Source: Nanobdellota archaeon
GTDB lineage: Archaea; Nanobdellota; Nanobdellia; Pacearchaeales; GW2011-AR1
Length of the DNA: 36,942 bases
Assembly: GCA_027334715.1 (NCBI GenBank)
Contig: DAHWUG010000001.1
Coordinates: 171,158 to 208,099 of the forward strand
Direction of reading: 5' to 3'
Below the pieces are notes generated by a model. It did not search any database. It saw only the letters and a program-made list of their open reading frames with translations, and was not told the origin of the DNA. This document shows positions 24,058 to 32,582 of the stretch, one piece after another (the stretch's first letter is position 1; every line of letters starts with the position of its first letter). The translations under genes were made by a program, and so were the position numbers.

Positions 24058-24798
24058 ATGAAAGCGCAGCATTACATAAAAAAAGTAAAGGAATCAAAAG
24101 AATTCAAGGAGTTCATAAAATCTGATCCAAAGGCATATCTCTGCTCTGTATTTTTTGTAAGGGATTTTACAGAAGGAAAGAACGAGACTCAGGTTGACTT
24201 TTTTTCTCCAAAGAAAAAAAAGATAATAAGCTTCAAGGCAGAAGGCAGAATAGAGAAAATGCTCGATAAAAAAGCGCAAACACTTGAAAACAAGAAATTC
24301 ATTCCAAAGGAGCTGAAGGAAATAACAAAAATAGATGTTGATGAAATTAAATCAACACTGCAGGATGAGATGCATAACAGGGAAATGACATACACAATTG
24401 AAAAAGTTCTTGCTTTCCTTACGACAATGGATGAAAAGCCTGTCTGGAACTGCACAGGATTCCTTGCAGGACTTGGACTGTTACAGGCGCATGTTGACGA
24501 TGAGACAAATACTGTTCTATTCATGGACAAGAAATCTCTTTTTGACATGATAAAATTCACAGGACAGGGCATGGCGGGTCTTGGCGCCGGTTCTGGCCCA
24601 AGTCTGGGTGTTGCTGGTGCTCCAACCGGACTTGGTGGTGTTCAAGCTCAGCCAAACATGGAAGCAAATTTCCAGCAGGCTGGAAAAAGGCCGGCAATAA
24701 AAATAGTAACTGAAGACGAATTCAAGAAAGCGATAAAGACGCAGAAGGAAGAGGCAGAAAAGGCTGAAAAATCGGAAAAGAAAGCAAAGAAGAAATAA
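24058..24798 (+). CDS. Conserved DPANN-type soluble protein, unknown function
   Basis: 246 residues. An alpha/beta core (MKAQHYIKKVKESKEFKEFI, AYLCSVFFVRDFTEGKNETQ, VDFFSPKKKKIISFKAEGRI) is followed by helices and WNCTGFLAGLGLLQAHVDD, then a Gly/Ala-rich linker (GLGAGSGPSLGVAGAPTGLG) and a Lys/Glu-rich C-terminus (EAEKAEKSEKKAKKK). There are no catalytic motifs or signal peptide. TATA-like sequence lies near 24021. I do not recognise a family. It stands alone and converges with the Trm9-like methyltransferase. Confidence 0.75.
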   Translation: MKAQHYIKKVKESKEFKEFIKSDPKAYLCSVFFVRDFTEGKNETQVDFFSPKKKKIISFKAEGRIEKMLDKKAQTLENKKFIPKELKEITKIDVDEIKSTLQDEMHNREMTYTIEKVLAFLTTMDEKPVWNCTGFLAGLGLLQAHVDDETNTVLFMDKKSLFDMIKFTGQGMAGLGAGSGPSLGVAGAPTGLGGVQAQPNMEANFQQAGKRPAIKIVTEDEFKKAIKTQKEEAEKAEKSEKKAKKK

Positions 24799-24813
24799 TT
24801 ATCTAACTCTTAA

Positions 24814-25467
24814 TCATTTCCTAACTATTGCAGTAATATTTTTTTCAGAATATGCTTTTCTTGTTGAATAATTCGTGTTTTCATTATCTTTTTCATAAAT
24901 TTTTACAATATTAAAGCCAGCGCTTTTCAATAAATCCAAAAATTCCTGCTTTTCATAAAGATAATAGTATCTTTTGAATTCGCCTTTTCCCTTTACTTCC
25001 CATGATATGAAATTTTGCTTTGGAACATCTTCAAATTTTCTCTGGTTCTTGTCCCAAACAGTTATCATTAATTCTGCTTTTGGCTTTAGAACACGATAAA
25101 GCTCTTTCAAGGAATCTTTTCTTTCTTTTTCAGAAGGAATGCAGTGAAGGGCAGCAATGTAAATTGCAGAATCAAAAAAATTGTCCGTAAAAGGAAGTTT
25201 GTCTGCTCTTGATTTCTTTAAAACAACATTTATTTTTTCATTTTCTGCGAATTCCTTGGCATATTTCAGCATTTTCTCTGAGAAATCAACACCATATATT
25301 GTTCCATTAATCTTCGCGAAATTTCTGCCAGAGCCACAGCACAAATCAAGAATTTCTCCTTTCTTGTCTTTCAGGAAATCTTGAACTTCTGGAATTGGCT
25401 TCGCCCTAAATTCTTTCCATGGGTTTGCAATATTGTCCCATACTTCTTCCTGCGAAAGTTCTTCCAT
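24814..25467 (-). CDS. Trm9/ABH8-like tRNA wobble-uridine methyltransferase
   Basis: A 217-residue class I SAM methyltransferase. It has SAM motif I LDLCCGSGRNFAKI (Gly loop), TIYGVDFSEKMLKYAK (motif II Asp), RADKLPFTDNFFDSAIYIAA (motif III), then LHCIPSEKERKDSLKELYRV and ITVWDKNQRKFEDVPKQN. The last two, together with KRYYYLYEKQEFLDLLKSAG, are the hallmarks of Trm9, which methylates cm5U34 to mcm5U in tRNA anticodons. It is divergent from elp3 across 80 bases; Elp3 makes the cm5U precursor, so the pair reads as one modification pathway. Trm9 normally needs Trm112, not seen in this window. Confidence 0.78.
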   Translation of the reverse strand: MEELSQEEVWDNIANPWKEFRAKPIPEVQDFLKDKKGEILDLCCGSGRNFAKINGTIYGVDFSEKMLKYAKEFAENEKINVVLKKSRADKLPFTDNFFDSAIYIAALHCIPSEKERKDSLKELYRVLKPKAELMITVWDKNQRKFEDVPKQNFISWEVKGKGEFKRYYYLYEKQEFLDLLKSAGFNIVKIYEKDNENTNYSTRKAYSEKNITAIVRK

Positions 25468-25512
25468 ATTTTAGTCAAAAAACCTACAATTTAATAAATT
25501 ATCTAATTAACA

Positions 25513-25526
25513 TAAATTTTTAATAT
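25513..25526 (+). promoter_or_regulatory. TATA region of elp3
   Basis: aaatttttaatatg is centred about 27 bases before ATG 25548, in the 80-base spacer shared with the divergent methyltransferase. Confidence 0.5.
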
Positions 25527-25547
25527 GTTCCTGCCATTAAAATCAAC

Positions 25548-26921
25548 ATGCAAAAGCAACTTGAAAAGCATGTCAAGAAACCTGTAAGGACAATTTCAGG
25601 AGTGACTCCATTGACAGTTGTTCTAAAACCAAGAAAATGCAATCATGGAACATGCATCTATTGCCCTGGCGGGGAATATGTTCCCCAAAGTTATACCGAC
25701 AAAAGCCCTGCAGTAATGAGGGCGCTTGCATTGGGTTTTGATCCCTATGAACAGGTAAAAAACAGGCTTAATGTTCTTAATGCAATGGGTCATCCGACAG
25801 ACAAGATTGAACTTATTGTTTTAGGAGGGACTTTTTTGCAGTATGACCTTGAATATCAATACTGGTTCATCAAAAGATGCTTTGATGCAATGAATGGAAA
25901 AGATGCAGAAAACCTGGAAGAAGCAAAGAAAATAAATGAAACAGCAGGGCACAGATGCGTTGCAATGTGCATTGAAAACAGGCCTGACAATTGCTCGCCT
26001 GAAGAAATAAAAAGAATGCTGGAATTCGGGGCAACAAGAGTTGAAATAGGTGTCCAGATGCCTGACGATGAAATTTACATGAAAACAAACAGAGGGCACA
26101 CTGTTCAGGATGTCATAAACGCGACAAAAAATCTGAAAAATGCAGGATTCAAATTAGGATATCACATGATGCCAGGACTTCCAGGAAGCAATCCAAAAAA
26201 AGACATTGAACTTTTCAAGAAAATATTTGATTCAAGTGATTTCAGGCCTGATCAGCTTAAACTTTATCCATGCCAGGTTGTTAAAGACTCTCCGCTTGCC
26301 AGGACATACAAGATAATTAAATACAAGCCGTATACAGAGAAACAAACAAAAGAAATTCTCAAGAAAATGATGGCTTTGATTCCTGAATACTGCAGGGTTA
26401 TGAGAATGATTCGGGAATTTCCCAAGGAAAAAATGGTTAAAGGTCTGACAAAGCTTGATTTAAGGAAAGATGTTGAAGAAGAAATAAGAATTTCAGGAAA
26501 GAAAGTCAATGAAATAAGAATGAGGGAAGTTGGCTTTAACAGCAAGAACTTAAATGAAAACTTAATGTTAAAGACAATTGAATATGATTCTTCTGATGGC
26601 AAAGAATATTTTTTAGAAATAGTTAATGACAATGGCATATTGTTTGGTCTTTTAAGGTTAAGACTAACAAAAGGAAAAGAAGGAAGGGCAACGATAAGAG
26701 AGCTTCATATTTACGGACAAACATTAAATTTGGGAGAGCATGAAAAAGGAGTTTCCCAGCACAAAGGACTTGGAAAATGGCTTATGGAAGAAGCTGAGAA
26801 AATTGCAAAAGAAAAAAAATACGAAAAGATTTATGTCATTTCAGGAATAGGCGTAAGGGAATATTACAAAAACTTGGGGTATAAACTTGACAGGCCTTAT
26901 ATGATTAAGAAATTACTTTAG
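25548..26921 (+). CDS. elp3: Elp3 radical-SAM/GNAT tRNA wobble-uridine modification enzyme
   Basis: 457 residues. The radical SAM cluster motif CNHGTCIYC (Cys 31, 36, 39, a CX4CX2C) is preceded by a short N-terminal stretch, then LGGTFLQYDLEYQYWFI, IENRPDNCSPEEI, ATRVEIGVQ and MMPGLPGSNPKKD. The C-terminal GNAT half has IRELHIYGQT and the acetyl-CoA loop QHKGLGKWLMEEAE, ending GVREYYKNLGYKLDRPYMIK. Elp3 uses acetyl-CoA and SAM to make carboxymethyl-uridine at tRNA position 34. It is shorter than the usual 520-550 aa, chiefly at the N-terminus, as in some archaeal forms. Confidence 0.95.
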   Translation: MQKQLEKHVKKPVRTISGVTPLTVVLKPRKCNHGTCIYCPGGEYVPQSYTDKSPAVMRALALGFDPYEQVKNRLNVLNAMGHPTDKIELIVLGGTFLQYDLEYQYWFIKRCFDAMNGKDAENLEEAKKINETAGHRCVAMCIENRPDNCSPEEIKRMLEFGATRVEIGVQMPDDEIYMKTNRGHTVQDVINATKNLKNAGFKLGYHMMPGLPGSNPKKDIELFKKIFDSSDFRPDQLKLYPCQVVKDSPLARTYKIIKYKPYTEKQTKEILKKMMALIPEYCRVMRMIREFPKEKMVKGLTKLDLRKDVEEEIRISGKKVNEIRMREVGFNSKNLNENLMLKTIEYDSSDGKEYFLEIVNDNGILFGLLRLRLTKGKEGRATIRELHIYGQTLNLGEHEKGVSQHKGLGKWLMEEAEKIAKEKKYEKIYVISGIGVREYYKNLGYKLDRPYMIKKLL

Positions 26922-27222
26922 CAGCAAGACCTGTTTCATCTTTTATTTCCATACACTTTAGATTTTCTTTTGCATATCTTTCCAAGTAATTATGTAGCCT
27001 TCTTGTCATCTCATCTTTATTTTTAGCTATTCCGAACAATTCATCTTGAACACAAATTGAAGTCATACCAAACAAAGGATAGACTCCATCAAGAGGATAG
27101 CTATAAGATCTTAAAACACATTTTCTGCTTGATTCTTCTACTAATTGAAAACCCTCTGGCAATGTGTCACTTTTCTTTAAGATATATCTTAAAATTCCAA
27201 TACCACCACCCATACCAGCCAT
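26905..27222 (-). CDS. Small conserved-looking soluble protein, 105 aa
   Basis: Starts MAGMGGGIGILRYILKKSDT. It has a mixed alpha/beta composition with FQLVEESSRKCVLRSYSYPL and a C-terminal amphipathic region (MTRRLHNYLERYAKENLKCM). The 3' end overlaps the elp3 3' end by 17 bases (convergent). A TATA-like element (CTTAAAAAGTAT on the minus strand) lies about 25 bases before the ATG. There is no TM segment. No family was recognised. Confidence 0.6.
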   Translation of the reverse strand: MAGMGGGIGILRYILKKSDTLPEGFQLVEESSRKCVLRSYSYPLDGVYPLFGMTSICVQDELFGIAKNKDEMTRRLHNYLERYAKENLKCMEIKDETGLAAKVIS

Positions 27223-27253
27223 ATTCCTCTTATTTTACCATACTTTTTAAGAA

Positions 27254-27370
27254 TTATTGTTCTAAATAATCACTGCAAAAAGAACAGGAATTCATGTAAA
27301 CAACTTTGCCAAAGCATTCATTGCCGCATATTTTGTCGTGCTTTTCATCGAGATTACAATTTTTTTCTGA
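27254..27370 (-). pseudogene. Possible zinc-ribbon remnant without a start codon
   Basis: The minus-strand frame reads SEKNCNLDEKHDKICGNECF then GKVVYMNSCSFCSDYLEQ and a stop. Several Cys pairs suggest a zinc-ribbon end, but the frame is closed upstream by TAA and has no standard start before the Cys region. It is either a broken small gene or one using an unusual start. Confidence 0.35.
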
Positions 27371-27400
27371 TTAAAATATTATGAATGTTCTGCGTGTTAA

Positions 27401-28057
27401 TCAAAATTCTCCTTCCCACTCTTTGTAAAACTCTCTTAGATATTCCTCCATGAACCTATGCCTCCCTTCTGCTATTTCCCTTCCTGTTTTTGTGTTCATT
27501 CTGTCTTTCAATAAAAGCAATTTCTCGTAAAAGTGATTTATTGATGGTGAATCAGTTTTTTTGTATTCTTCTGCAGTCATATTCAACTTTGGTTTTATTT
27601 CAGGGTCATAAATTGCCCTGTTCTTATAACCCCCATAATTGATGCATCTTGCAATGCCTATTGCACCCATTGCATCAAGCCTGTCTGCATCCTGAACAAT
27701 TTCAAGCTCTTTTGACTTGAATTTCTGTTTCTCAATTGTATCACTGTATGAAGCATGCCTCACTATATTTTCAACATGGTCAATTACCTTTGGATTAAGA
27801 TTCAGGGAAGTAAGGAATTCCCTTGTTTTTTTAGGTCCTATTTCCTTATCACCCCCATGAAACTTATAATCAGCTATATCATGCAATAATATGCCTAATT
27901 CAACTACAAACAAATCACATCCTCTTTCTTTTTTTGCGATGTGCTTTGCAAGTTTCCAAACTCTGTAAATATGCCACCAGTCATGGCCAGAATCATTGTC
28001 TTTCAGGTTTTGCTTGACAAATTCAACTGTTTTTTCAATCACTTTTTCTTTTTCCAT
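27401..28057 (-). CDS. HD-domain phosphohydrolase (YedJ-like)
   Basis: 218 residues, metal-dependent HD superfamily. The metal-site order is visible: GHDWWHIYRVWKLAKHIA (first His), LGILLHDIADYK (His-Asp pair), HVENIVRHASYSD, and the distal Asp in VQDADRLDAMGAIGIAR. It then has GGYKNRAIYDPEI and INHFYEKLLLLKDRMNT, typical of bacterial YedJ-type enzymes. Substrates of the group are poorly known (nucleotides or phosphate esters). It lies downstream of the Fic gene on the same strand, about 50 bases away. Confidence 0.9.
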   Translation of the reverse strand: MEKEKVIEKTVEFVKQNLKDNDSGHDWWHIYRVWKLAKHIAKKERGCDLFVVELGILLHDIADYKFHGGDKEIGPKKTREFLTSLNLNPKVIDHVENIVRHASYSDTIEKQKFKSKELEIVQDADRLDAMGAIGIARCINYGGYKNRAIYDPEIKPKLNMTAEEYKKTDSPSINHFYEKLLLLKDRMNTKTGREIAEGRHRFMEEYLREFYKEWEGEF

Positions 28058-28108
28058 TGTAAAAATAAGCGCCCGGGCCGAACCACAACAGGACGTAAGT
28101 GCCTACAA

Positions 28109-29059
28109 CTATTTTTTTGTGTGGTCACCTATTTTCTTCTTTAAAATCTTGTACTCTTTAATAAGCAAATCTATTGTTGGTCTTATATTGTGGTTCTTTT
28201 CATATTCTTGTAACACAGAATAGTACTCTCTTCTATTCTTGAAATCAATATTAACAGGAGCTAAATTGTTCTTTATTAAAATGTTGTTCAACAGTATCCT
28301 TCCTACTCTTCCATTACCATCACGAAAAGGGTGTATATTCTCAAATTGGTTATGAACAGCTACTGCAAGGACTAATGCAGGATATTTTTCTTTATTTTTA
28401 TTATACCATTCTATTAATTCTTTCAGCAATCCAAGGATTCTTGACTGGGGAGCTCCGTAATGCACAATGTTTCCAAGCCCATCCCTTACAACAACTTCCT
28501 CGCCTTTCTTTCTGAATTCACCTGCAAACCCTCTTGAATTTTTAAACACTATTTTATGCAGTTCCAAAATAAATTTTATTGAGATATGCTCTTTTGTTTC
28601 TCTTATAAAATTAATAGCCTTATTCACACCATAAGTCTCTGCTATATCTTCCTTTGACTTTTTAGGCCATTTGTCCTTTTCCAATATTTCTTTTACTTCT
28701 TTTTGGTCTAATTCACTTCCCTCTATTGCATTTGTGTTATATGTAAATAACTCAGAAAAAAATTTCCATTGCTCTTCTGATAAATGAGTAATTCTTAACT
28801 TCTGATTAACCTGCAGTTTTTGGATAAAATTTATTTCTTTTTCTGAAAGAGGAACCCTTAAAGGATCACTTATTATTTTGTATTGCGCTATTTCCTCCAA
28901 GATTATCTTTCTTGCTTTTTCTATCCTTTCTTTTAATTGTAGTACCTCAATATTTTTGCCTAGAAATTTCCTTATCTTATGGACTTTGTTCCCTTCTCTA
29001 AAAGAATGGGAAAGATAGTACTTTATTCTTTTTCCTTCCTTCCTTTTTTCAATGTACAT
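28109..29059 (-). CDS. Fic-domain AMP-transferase with built-in inhibitory helix
   Basis: 316 residues. The Fic motif HPFRDGNGRVGR (His 243 catalytic; GNGR holds the ATP phosphates) transfers AMP or another nucleotide to protein Ser/Thr/Tyr. An upstream TNAIEG (109-114) matches the inhibitory (S/T)xxxE(G/N) helix, putting it in the class with an internal N-terminal brake that must be relieved for activity. The flap region is GLGNIVHYGAP. The N-terminus (MYIEKRKEGKRIKYYLSHSF) is a small basic beta domain. No separate antitoxin gene is needed. A TATA box (TTTATATATG, minus strand) lies about 26 bases upstream. Confidence 0.93.
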   Translation of the reverse strand: MYIEKRKEGKRIKYYLSHSFREGNKVHKIRKFLGKNIEVLQLKERIEKARKIILEEIAQYKIISDPLRVPLSEKEINFIQKLQVNQKLRITHLSEEQWKFFSELFTYNTNAIEGSELDQKEVKEILEKDKWPKKSKEDIAETYGVNKAINFIRETKEHISIKFILELHKIVFKNSRGFAGEFRKKGEEVVVRDGLGNIVHYGAPQSRILGLLKELIEWYNKNKEKYPALVLAVAVHNQFENIHPFRDGNGRVGRILLNNILIKNNLAPVNIDFKNRREYYSVLQEYEKNHNIRPTIDLLIKEYKILKKKIGDHTKK

Positions 29060-29138
29060 AATATTATAATGGGTGACTACATATATAAACTTTATTATTT
29101 TTTTGTCTACACAGAGCTGTAATTATTTTTAAACAAAG

Positions 29139-29211
29139 CGCCCCGACCGAGATTCGAACTCGGGTCGCCGCCGTGAAAGGGCAGTATTCTTGGCCTCTGA
29201 ACTATCGGGGC
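29139..29211 (-). tRNA. tRNA-Glu (UUC anticodon)
   Basis: The acceptor is GCCCCGA/TCGGGGC, the D stem GTTC/GAAT, the anticodon stem CTGCC/GGCGG with loop CTTTCAC (anticodon TTC), and the T arm CCGAG-TTCGAAT-CTCGG. The discriminator is G. There is no intron and no encoded CCA. Confidence 0.94.
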
Positions 29212-29319
29212 TTTAGCACCGCAGATCATGGCAAAATCTTTCCAGTATTTTAGCCTGAACTATCCGTGCATTACCTATAGAATGCTTGTGGTAGTTTTTA
29301 AAGATAACCGAGGGATAAA

Positions 29320-29595
29320 TCAAAGGTCAAATTCCTGGATGAAAGTCTTGATTGCGCCGTATTTTTCCAGGAAATGAAATCCGCGGTCTGAAAGAGAATA
29401 ATACTTTGTGCCGTTCTTGTCTGTAATCTCCTTAACAAAATCCTTTTCCAGCATCTCTGCCATGTATTTTGAGAATCCTGCTGACGAGATATTTGAACTT
29501 CTCAGCAAAGGCGTATGCCTTATTGAATTCTTGTTTTCCATAACTGCCTTTAATATACCGTAAATTACCTCAACCCTGCTTCTTTTTTTTGGCAT
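29320..29595 (-). CDS. Winged-helix DNA-binding regulator
   Basis: 91 residues: a basic start MPKKRSRVEVIYGILKAVME, then helices HTPLLRSSNISSAGFSKYMA (HTH, recognition helix around SSAGFSKYM) and a wing with DKNGTKYYSLSDRGFHFLEK. The layout is that of small archaeal wHTH repressors. It follows the 7TM gene on the same strand by 29 bases. Its divergent neighbour is the MacB operon, its most likely target (inference). No effector-binding domain is present. Confidence 0.85.
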   Translation of the reverse strand: MPKKRSRVEVIYGILKAVMENKNSIRHTPLLRSSNISSAGFSKYMAEMLEKDFVKEITDKNGTKYYSLSDRGFHFLEKYGAIKTFIQEFDL

Positions 29596-29624
29596 TTTAT
29601 GGACTCTTTTTTACCCTGTTTAGA

Positions 29625-30299
29625 CTATCTTTTGGTGGTTTTTATCACCCTGTAGAGAATTATTAAAAACAAAACAGCAGATATAGTGTAAAGAACAATG
29701 CTTGCCTCATCAGATATTATTATGAAAAAATGCGCTACAGCATCTGCAATAAAAGCTATGAAAAGAAGGATGTAAAGGATATACAGTTTTCCTATGCCGC
29801 CCTTTCCTTTCTGCTTTGATGATTTCTCGCTTGAATATGCAAGAAGTATAGCAAGAATGTAAATTAGAAGCAAGAAAATAAAAGTTGCAGACCCGAAAAG
29901 GAAAATAATGAAAACCGCAGCAATTGTCGCAGCTATTGGATGGAAAAGCCATCCTATTTCCTCTGGATTTTTCAAATGCTTCCATAACGAGCTGTACACA
30001 AGGTAAAATCCCGCCATCAGTCCGGCATAAAGGAAAAAAACATATCCCAATCTGAAAAAAAGGAAGCCGAAATTATTACTGAAGTCTATAATTGCAAAAA
30101 TGCGAAGGACAAGTCTGGACAAAAAAGCTATTCCGAAGAAAAGAAAAGCATAGCTGAAATATTTTATCCCCCTGTATGAAGATAAATCATAAAGCTCCTT
30201 GGCTTTGAAATAAATAAGCCCGCAGGTTATAATAATAATTAATGAAAAAATAAGCTCTTCCCAAAACAAGGGGTCTACAAATGGAATTGGAGGCGACAT
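29625..30299 (-). CDS. Seven-helix membrane protein, unknown function
   Basis: 224 residues with about seven hydrophobic helices, from LIFSLIIIITCGLIYFKA to ISAVLFLIILYRVIKTTKR; charged loops carry KAKELYDLSSYRG and SSEKSSKQKGKGG. Seven-helix proteins next to small wHTH genes recur in DPANN and may be sensors. ATG 30299 has a TATA box (minus strand GATTTAAATAC) about 28 bases upstream, back to back with the ABC operon promoter. It is probably co-transcribed with the wHTH gene. Confidence 0.75.
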   Translation of the reverse strand: MSPPIPFVDPLFWEELIFSLIIIITCGLIYFKAKELYDLSSYRGIKYFSYAFLFFGIAFLSRLVLRIFAIIDFSNNFGFLFFRLGYVFFLYAGLMAGFYLVYSSLWKHLKNPEEIGWLFHPIAATIAAVFIIFLFGSATFIFLLLIYILAILLAYSSEKSSKQKGKGGIGKLYILYILLFIAFIADAVAHFFIIISDEASIVLYTISAVLFLIILYRVIKTTKR

Positions 30300-30356
30300 T
30301 GTGATTTATCCAATTTTTTGCAGTATTTAAATCAAATAGATTTTAAGTCCATCTTG

Positions 30357-30365
30357 TTTATAAAC
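30357..30365 (+). promoter_or_regulatory. TATA box of the MacB-type operon
   Basis: tttataaac is centred 26 bases before ATG 30387. It lies about 30 bases from the TATA box of the divergent 7TM gene (30324-30332), so the two promoters share one short control region. Confidence 0.6.
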
Positions 30366-30386
30366 TTATCAAGAAGAAATTATTTT

Positions 30387-30764
30387 ATGGATGATAAAAA
30401 AAATCATGGATATCTTCCCATTATGGAAATTCTCAGCGCTGCTGCAGTAACTCCATCTGGCTTTTTTATTTTTTCAGACCACTTATTTCATAATCAAAAC
30501 TCCATGATAAGAAGCCAGTTCATAATACAGGGAAACTTCACAATCAACCAAACAAAGGTTGACGAAACCACCTCTTTTTTTCAGGACTCTTCCAGCGCAG
30601 ATCAGGTAAGCACATACTGCAGCCAGAACAGAATTCACTGCTTCAAATGCTGCAGGATAAATCCAACCGATAAGAGCTGCGCTGGGCTTTTCAATCATGC
30701 AGGAAATTACGGAATTTACCCACTTATGAATTATGCAGGGCAGGAGGCACGCAGTAATCAATGA
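30387..30764 (+). CDS. Small exported Cys-rich protein, first gene of the MacB operon
   Basis: The track starts this ORF at 30318, but ATG 30387 (MDDKKNHGYLPIMEI) is 26 bases from a TATA box, so I use it (125 aa). A short charged start leads to a hydrophobic stretch (YLPIMEILSAAAVTPSGFFI), then an extracellular-looking tail with sequons (GNFTINQTK) and four or five Cys (CSQNRIHCFKCCRINPTDKS). The stop overlaps the ABC ATG by ATGA, so the plus-strand reading is real and the minus-strand ORF 30483..30761 is a shadow. It may be the exported substrate or an accessory of the transporter. Confidence 0.65.
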   Translation: MDDKKNHGYLPIMEILSAAAVTPSGFFIFSDHLFHNQNSMIRSQFIIQGNFTINQTKVDETTSFFQDSSSADQVSTYCSQNRIHCFKCCRINPTDKSCAGLFNHAGNYGIYPLMNYAGQEARSNQ

Positions 30765-31492
30765 AATCGATTGTTAAGATGAATGATGTATGGAAAAGAT
30801 ACCCGATGGGGAAGACAGAAGGGCTAAGTGTCCTTAAGGAAGTTTATTTAGACATAAAGCAAGGAGAATTCGTCGCAATAACAGGGCCAAGCGGAAGCGG
30901 AAAAAGCACAATGATGCATCTTGTCGGCGCTCTTGATGTGCCTTCATACGGAAATGTCTATCTTGATGAGAAAAACATAAGCAGCGTTGGTGAATCTTCG
31001 CTTTCTCTGCTGAGAAGCAAGAAAATTGGATTTATTTTCCAGCAGTTTAACCTAATACCGACGCTGAACGCACTGCAAAATGTGATGCTTCCCATGGAGC
31101 TTATTGATGTTTCCGAGGAATCTGCAAGAAAAAGGGCTGAAAATCTTCTCAAAATGCTTGGACTTGGAGAAAGAATGCATCACAAGCCATCTGAACTTTC
31201 AGGAGGACAGCAGCAAAGGGTTGCAATCGCAAGGTCGCTTGCAAACAATCCAGAGATAATCCTTGCCGACGAGCCAACAGGAAATCTTGACAGCAAAACA
31301 GGGACATTTGTCATGGACTTTCTTGGAGAAATGCATGAAAAATACGGAAAAACAATAATTCTCGTTACGCATGACCTGAACCTTGTTCACTATGCAAAAA
31401 GAGTCATTCACATCAAGGATGGGAGAATTGAAAAAGAAGTTGAGAACAAGAGGCCCGGAAGAAAAAGAAACGGGAGGAAAAATGGAAAATAA
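30761..31492 (+). CDS. MacB/LolD-type ABC transporter ATP-binding subunit
   Basis: A 243-residue ABC ATPase powering the FtsX-like permease of this operon. Walker A is GPSGSGKST (about 42-50), then a Q-loop in FIFQQFNLIPTLN, signature LSGGQQQRVAIARSL, Walker B IILADEPTGNLDS, and the H-loop in LVTHDLNLVHYAKR. The sequence class is the lipoprotein-release/macrolide-export group. The ATG overlaps the upstream stop and the end overlaps the next start by 11 bases. The C-terminus is a basic tail (NKRPGRKRNGRKNGK). Confidence 0.95.
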   Translation: MKSIVKMNDVWKRYPMGKTEGLSVLKEVYLDIKQGEFVAITGPSGSGKSTMMHLVGALDVPSYGNVYLDEKNISSVGESSLSLLRSKKIGFIFQQFNLIPTLNALQNVMLPMELIDVSEESARKRAENLLKMLGLGERMHHKPSELSGGQQQRVAIARSLANNPEIILADEPTGNLDSKTGTFVMDFLGEMHEKYGKTIILVTHDLNLVHYAKRVIHIKDGRIEKEVENKRPGRKRNGRKNGK

Positions 31493-32573
31493 AGCAAACA
31501 AAAAAGAAAAGCCAAATTTTAATGTGCTGAAAAATCTTGCATTGTCAATAATAATTGGAATTCTGATATTATTCCTAATATCATTCTTTTCCATAAAAAA
31601 CATTTCTGCACAGCCAATACAGCAGGTTAATTATACAACATCCTCAAGCGACCAGGGGCTAATTGTTACTCAGCTTGACTACTCCCCATTTCCAGCAAAT
31701 CCTGGAGGATATTTTGATTTATGGCTGAGCGGACAATATATTGGAAGCAATAATGCGCAGACAGTTACTTTTCAATTGCAGCCAAATTTTCCCTTTTCAC
31801 TTGATTCAAATCAAAGCACAAACAAAACTATTGTGCTGGTAGGAGGCCAGAATTTTCTTGTTCATTACAAAATAAAAGTTGACCAAAATGCCGTCACCGG
31901 AGACAATGAGCTTGATGTTCTTTATACTACCGATCCAACAAGCAATGTCTGGATATTGAAGAAGATAGATATTTCTGTCTCAAATGCCCAGACAACATTT
32001 TCATCTGTTATACAGCAGCCAACAAGCAGCTCAGGTTATTCTTTTTCAATCGTAAATACAGGAGAAAACACTGCAAATTCAGTAATAGTTCAGATACCTA
32101 ACCAGCCTGATTTCAGAGTTTCCGGCACAAACGGGCAGGTTGTCGGAAACCTTGCAGCAGGAGATTATACTGTTGTAAATTTTGATCTTGTTCCTACATT
32201 TTCCAGAACAGGAAATATTCCCGGAAGCAGAAACCTCACCGTTGAAATAGATTATACGGACAATATAGGGGTCAGAAGAACTGTTTTTGATACAGTTGAT
32301 TTCACCCCTTCTTTTGCAGGAAACGCTAACATAACAGGACTGACAACTGCAGGCGGGGCTTATTTCACAAGGAACAGGACAGGAACAAGCACATTCAGCA
32401 ATTTCTGGTTCTGGCTTTTTGCTCTTGCTGTTGCAGGCGGGCTTATCCTTTACTATAAAAAACATCCTGAAGATGTAAAAGGATTTTTTGGAAAATCACG
32501 CAAAGACAGAAACAGCAAGCAAAGAGATTCAGGAGAACCAAATTGGGTTTCGGCAGAAAGAAAGAAAAAATAA
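31482..32573 (+). CDS. Exported COG1361-like S-layer-type accessory protein of the ABC operon
   Basis: The track runs back to 31383, but ATG 31482 follows a Shine-Dalgarno-like gggagg and overlaps the ATPase end by 11 bases, so the protein is 363 residues. A basic start and helix (NVLKNLALSIIIGILILFLI) form a signal anchor. The extracellular part has two or more Ig-like beta repeats (LIVTQLDYSPFPANPGGYFD, FSIVNTGENTANSVIVQIPN). A C-terminal TM (FWFWLFALAVAGGLILYY) and Lys/Arg tail anchor the other end. COG1361-like proteins often accompany archaeal MacB operons as periplasmic-type adaptors. Which gene it serves is inference. Confidence 0.78.
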   Translation: MENKANKKEKPNFNVLKNLALSIIIGILILFLISFFSIKNISAQPIQQVNYTTSSSDQGLIVTQLDYSPFPANPGGYFDLWLSGQYIGSNNAQTVTFQLQPNFPFSLDSNQSTNKTIVLVGGQNFLVHYKIKVDQNAVTGDNELDVLYTTDPTSNVWILKKIDISVSNAQTTFSSVIQQPTSSSGYSFSIVNTGENTANSVIVQIPNQPDFRVSGTNGQVVGNLAAGDYTVVNFDLVPTFSRTGNIPGSRNLTVEIDYTDNIGVRRTVFDTVDFTPSFAGNANITGLTTAGGAYFTRNRTGTSTFSNFWFWLFALAVAGGLILYYKKHPEDVKGFFGKSRKDRNSKQRDSGEPNWVSAERKKK

Positions 32574-32582
32574 GAGGCTGAA

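Noticed and set aside
28065-28125. Short GC-rich stretch between the HD and Fic genes, considered as a tRNA fragment
   Set aside because: No cloverleaf stems or T-loop could be formed.
30483-30761. Minus-strand ORF of 92 aa, partly hydrophobic
   Set aside because: The plus-strand frame has a TATA box at the right distance and an ATGA overlap with the ABC gene; this is its shadow.
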